A stretch of 7,733 bases of DNA from positions 13,722 to 21,454 of the forward strand of contig DGZL01000100.1 of assembly GCA_002398515.1 (NCBI GenBank). Direction: 5' to 3'. This stretch comes from Firmicutes bacterium UBA4981. Its GTDB lineage: Bacteria > Bacillota > SHA-98 > UBA4971. The translations under genes were made by a program, and so were the position numbers. Positions 5,992 through 7,733 of the stretch are shown here, piece after piece; the stretch's first letter is position 1; each line of letters begins with the position of its first letter. Under the pieces are notes generated by a model. That model ran no database searches. It worked only from the letters and a program-made list of their open reading frames with translations, and was not told the origin of the DNA.

Positions 5992-6150
5992 TCATAGTTG
6001 ATTACATGAAGCAATTGATTTCCGGGAACTGAAGAGGCCCTCGGTGATTATCCTATGTCGAGCCTCTTCTATTTGGTGCGTGACCTGTGTGTGGTCTTCA
6101 AGGCATTTTGCGCTACAACTTCTTGTTTCCTTCAATTTGAGTATGTTCAT
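5992..6150 (-). CDS. Doubtful 52-aa ORF upstream of the zinc-ribbon gene
   Basis: An ATG at 6150 opens a 52-codon frame (start MNILKLKETRSC, end ASCNQL) whose TGA lies 21 bp before the zinc-ribbon GTG, a spacing compatible with co-transcription. The middle (HQIEEARHRI) could be helical. There is no clear Shine-Dalgarno sequence, I recognise no family, and an inverted repeat (6031-6069) lies inside it. It covers part of an otherwise empty 311-bp stretch and may be chance. A faint resemblance to short Spo0E-like helical hairpins is too weak to name it. Confidence 0.2.
   Translation of the reverse strand: MNILKLKETRSCSAKCLEDHTQVTHQIEEARHRIITEGLFSSRKSIASCNQL
6031..6069. other. Inverted repeat downstream of deoB
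   Basis: GAAGAGGC (6031-6038) pairs perfectly with GCCTCTTC (6062-6069), and TCG/CGA can extend the stem past a two-base bulge. On the plus strand the stem is followed by TATTTGG, and on the minus strand by AGTTCCC with no T-tract. It could be a transcript-end structure about 210 nt beyond the deoB stop, or part of a leader for the zinc-ribbon gene. Confidence 0.35.
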
Positions 6151-6210
6151 CAATGCGGTGTCCGGATTAGGACGTAATAAGTGTCAGAGACTTCCGTTTC
6201 GTCACCGGCC

Positions 6211-6253
6211 CGCTCCTAAAGCTTATCGTAGAGAGATCTGTGGGAATTTCCAA
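6211..6253 (-). repeat. Degenerate copy of the deoB 3' end
   Basis: Positions 6211-6253 align without gaps to 6299-6341 inside deoB, with 32 of 43 bases identical (counted by hand), including shared TAAAGCTTA and AGATCTGT blocks at the same spacing. Read on the minus strand in the equivalent frame, it gives LEIPTDLSTISFRS against LRIPTDLAGVSFKS in DeoB, so the differences are partly conservative. It sits 88 bp downstream in the same orientation and has no start codon or intact upstream part. The simplest reading is a remnant of a partial tandem duplication or of an older deoB tail. Confidence 0.5.
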
Positions 6254-6281
6254 ATTCGGACGTTGAGAGCGTCGGTGACTT

Positions 6282-7484
6282 CTACTTCTTCAAAAGCTCA
6301 CTCTTAAAGCTTACCCCGGCAAGATCTGTCGGAATTCTCAAGAGATCCGCGATTGTGGAACCAAGATCCGCAAGAGAACCACGCGTCCCGAGAAAGACTC
6401 CCTGTTCTATGGGTCTGCCGTACACAATGACCGGGACGTGCTCTCTGGAGTGATCAGTGCCCGGGGTAGTAGGATCACAGCCGTGATCTGCGGTTATTAC
6501 AACAACATCCCCTTCCTTCAAGCTCTCTTCGAGATCCCTTATCATTTCATCGATTTCCTCTAAAGCACATGCATACCCTTGCGGATTATTCCGATGACCA
6601 AAGAGCATATCGAAGTCAATAAGGTTGGCGATTATCAGTCCCCTACCGCCTTCCTTCACAAATCCGGCGACAGATTCCATTGTGTCTTTGTTGTTGCCTG
6701 TATGGTCTGACTGGGTCAATCCGCGAAAAGCAAAGATGTCTTCAATCTTACCGACACCAATCACATCCATCCCTGCCTCCTTCACATAGTCCAGAAGTGT
6801 CTTACGAGGAGGCTTTATGGAAAAGTCCTTGCGCCTCTCCGTTCTTGTGAATTTTCCTTTAACGCCTATGAAAGGACGGGCAATCACTCGTCCTACGCCG
6901 TGTTCGCCCGCAAGGATGGATCTTGCAATGCCGCAGATCTCATAGAGTCTGGGAACAGGGATTATGTCTTCATGGGCTGCAATTTGAAAGACACTGTCAG
7001 CAGACGTATATACTATGGGGTAACCTGTCCTTATATGTTCTTCGCCCAGCTCGTTGATGATTTCTGTGCCTGAAGCAGATTTATTGCCAAGGATTCTTGT
7101 GGAGATCGCCTCCTCGAACGGCTCGATTACTTCAGGAGGGAAACCATGTGGGTAAACGGGGAAAGGTTTATCCAAAACAATGCCTGCAATCTCCCAGTGG
7201 CCTGTGGTTGTGTCCTTCCCCGGCGATTTCGGAGCCATCCTACCATAAGCTGCCAAAGGCGCCAAAACCGGCTGCACTCCCAGGATAGGCTCGCCAAATG
7301 CCTCTGCCAGGTTTCCGAGGCCCAGAAGGGCAAGGTACGGGAGCCTAAGCCCTCCTACCGCTTTTGCTGTGTTGCACAGAGTATCACTACCGACATCTCC
7401 ATACAGGTGAGCGTCAGGCGCCTCGCCAATCCCCACACTATCCAAGACCAGCAGAATAACCCGTTTGACACTGCCGTATGTCAT
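6282..7484 (-). CDS. deoB: Phosphopentomutase
   Basis: DeoB interconverts ribose 1-phosphate (or deoxyribose 1-phosphate) and the 5-phosphate, linking nucleoside salvage to central carbon metabolism in the cytoplasm. The 400-residue protein belongs to the alkaline phosphatase-like metalloenzyme superfamily. LLVLDSVGIGEAPDA (11-25) carries a metal-ligand Asp, GKDTTTGHWE (89-98) contains the threonine region that is phosphorylated in this family, and DFDMLFGHRNN (290-300), TADHGCDPTT (331-340) and TDHSREHVPV (343-352) supply the remaining Mn-binding Asp/His residues. The length matches bacterial DeoB (about 390-400 aa), and all key motifs are intact. The ATG at 7484 is chosen over the in-frame TTG at 7508 because that TTG would lie only about 8 nt from the predicted transcription start. 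GGGGCG lies 8 nt before the ATG as a moderate SD. No nucleoside phosphorylase gene follows in this window, unlike many deo operons. Confidence 0.96.
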   Translation of the reverse strand: MTYGSVKRVILLVLDSVGIGEAPDAHLYGDVGSDTLCNTAKAVGGLRLPYLALLGLGNLAEAFGEPILGVQPVLAPLAAYGRMAPKSPGKDTTTGHWEIAGIVLDKPFPVYPHGFPPEVIEPFEEAISTRILGNKSASGTEIINELGEEHIRTGYPIVYTSADSVFQIAAHEDIIPVPRLYEICGIARSILAGEHGVGRVIARPFIGVKGKFTRTERRKDFSIKPPRKTLLDYVKEAGMDVIGVGKIEDIFAFRGLTQSDHTGNNKDTMESVAGFVKEGGRGLIIANLIDFDMLFGHRNNPQGYACALEEIDEMIRDLEESLKEGDVVVITADHGCDPTTPGTDHSREHVPVIVYGRPIEQGVFLGTRGSLADLGSTIADLLRIPTDLAGVSFKSELLKK

Positions 7485-7522
7485 GAAAACATCGCCCCAT
7501 TCGACCAAGATTTACTATCGAC

Positions 7523-7552
7523 AACATATCATGTGGCCGGTAAAAGTGTCAA
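7523..7552 (-). promoter_or_regulatory. Sigma-A type promoter of deoB
   Basis: On the minus strand a perfect -35 TTGACA (7552-7547) is followed after 18 nt by -10 TATGTT (7528-7523; 4 of 6 consensus bases), preceded by TGA, an extended -10 TG motif. Transcription would start near 7516, leaving a leader of about 30 nt before the ATG at 7484. This is the best promoter in the window. Confidence 0.65.
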
Positions 7553-7733
7553 CGACTGCTATCGCGCATGTCGTATGTTTACCGCAAATCTCAGGCTTAT
7601 CCCTACATTTTCCATACCTTTGATTTTCTTGGAAAAAGAAGTGCATGTACTCAGAAACCACCGAAAGTGTGCAGGATTTTTTTAACATAAGGCGAATTTC
7701 AAACATTCAGAAAAGACAATATCGCGAAACCGG
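7553..7733. other. Upstream region of deoB, no gene recognised
   Basis: The 181 bp between the deoB promoter and the window edge is AT-richer than the coding regions and includes a run of seven T on the plus strand (7677-7683). No stem directly adjoins the run, so I do not call a terminator. The open frames here show no family features. Confidence 0.4.

Larger units (their letters stand above)
5971..6281. other. Gap between deoB and the zinc-ribbon gene
   Basis: This 311-bp stretch contains no recognisable gene apart from the doubtful 52-aa ORF. It holds the inverted repeat at 6031-6069; a wide inverted repeat GTCACCG (6201-6207) / CGGTGAC (6273-6279); the palindrome GAATTT-cc-AAATTC (6244-6257); and a 43-bp imperfect copy of the deoB 3' end (6211-6253). 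I found no convincing promoter for the zinc-ribbon gene. Confidence 0.5.

Noticed and set aside
7485..7508. TTG start for deoB at 7508
   Set aside because: It lies only about 8 nt from the predicted transcription start, leaving no room for an SD, while the ATG at 7484 has one and gives the normal DeoB N-terminus.
7677..7683. Run of seven T as a terminator tail
   Set aside because: No adjoining G+C-rich inverted repeat could be found on the upstream side.
7146..7685. Plus-strand 179-codon open frame
   Set aside because: It runs antisense to the start and promoter of deoB, has no recognisable domain, and has a composition like a shadow frame.

Overview
The window looks like a bacterial chromosome segment from a Gram-positive, Firmicutes-type organism (possibly a thermophilic or anaerobic Clostridia-like lineage). 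This rests on strong AAAGGAGG-class ribosome binding sites, frequent GTG starts, roughly balanced base composition and a GH57-type alpha-glucan branching enzyme. The lineage is an inference, because no rRNA or other marker gene is present. I see no mobile element, CRISPR array, tRNA or rRNA.

Layout. (1) Positions 1-4909, minus strand: a three-gene alpha-glucan/glycogen-type module. In transcription order it contains a GT4/glycogen-synthase-like glycosyltransferase (4909-3689), a GH57 branching-enzyme-like protein (3437-1719), and a nucleotidyltransferase/left-handed beta-helix/phosphohexomutase fusion that starts at 1695 and runs off the window at position 1. The last two genes are 23 bp apart. 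The first two are separated by a 251-bp leader rich in inverted repeats. (2) Positions 4910-5161: a divergent intergenic region with palindromes and a possible promoter for the glycosyltransferase. (3) Positions 5162-5680, plus strand: a short nitroreductase. (4) Positions 5681-6281: inverted-repeat hairpins, a small minus-strand zinc-ribbon protein of 50 aa (5970-5818), a doubtful 52-codon ORF just upstream of it, and a 43-bp imperfect copy of the 3' end of deoB. (5) Positions 7484-6282, minus strand: phosphopentomutase deoB, with a good sigma-A-type promoter at about 7552-7523. The rest of the window to 7733 holds no recognisable gene.

How the genes may work together. The nucleotidyltransferase fusion would supply or interconvert an activated sugar. 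The GT4 enzyme would elongate a glucan from a nucleotide sugar, and the GH57 enzyme would introduce branches. DeoB belongs to nucleoside salvage and the nitroreductase to flavin-dependent redox chemistry. Neither has an obvious link to the glucan module.

The least ordinary points are the structured leader in front of the GH57 gene, including a stem-loop lying exactly between the Shine-Dalgarno sequence and the start codon; the degenerate mutase active-site motif in the fusion protein; the small zinc-ribbon gene; and the echo of the deoB tail downstream of deoB. I did not find convincing evidence for a wholly new biological system.
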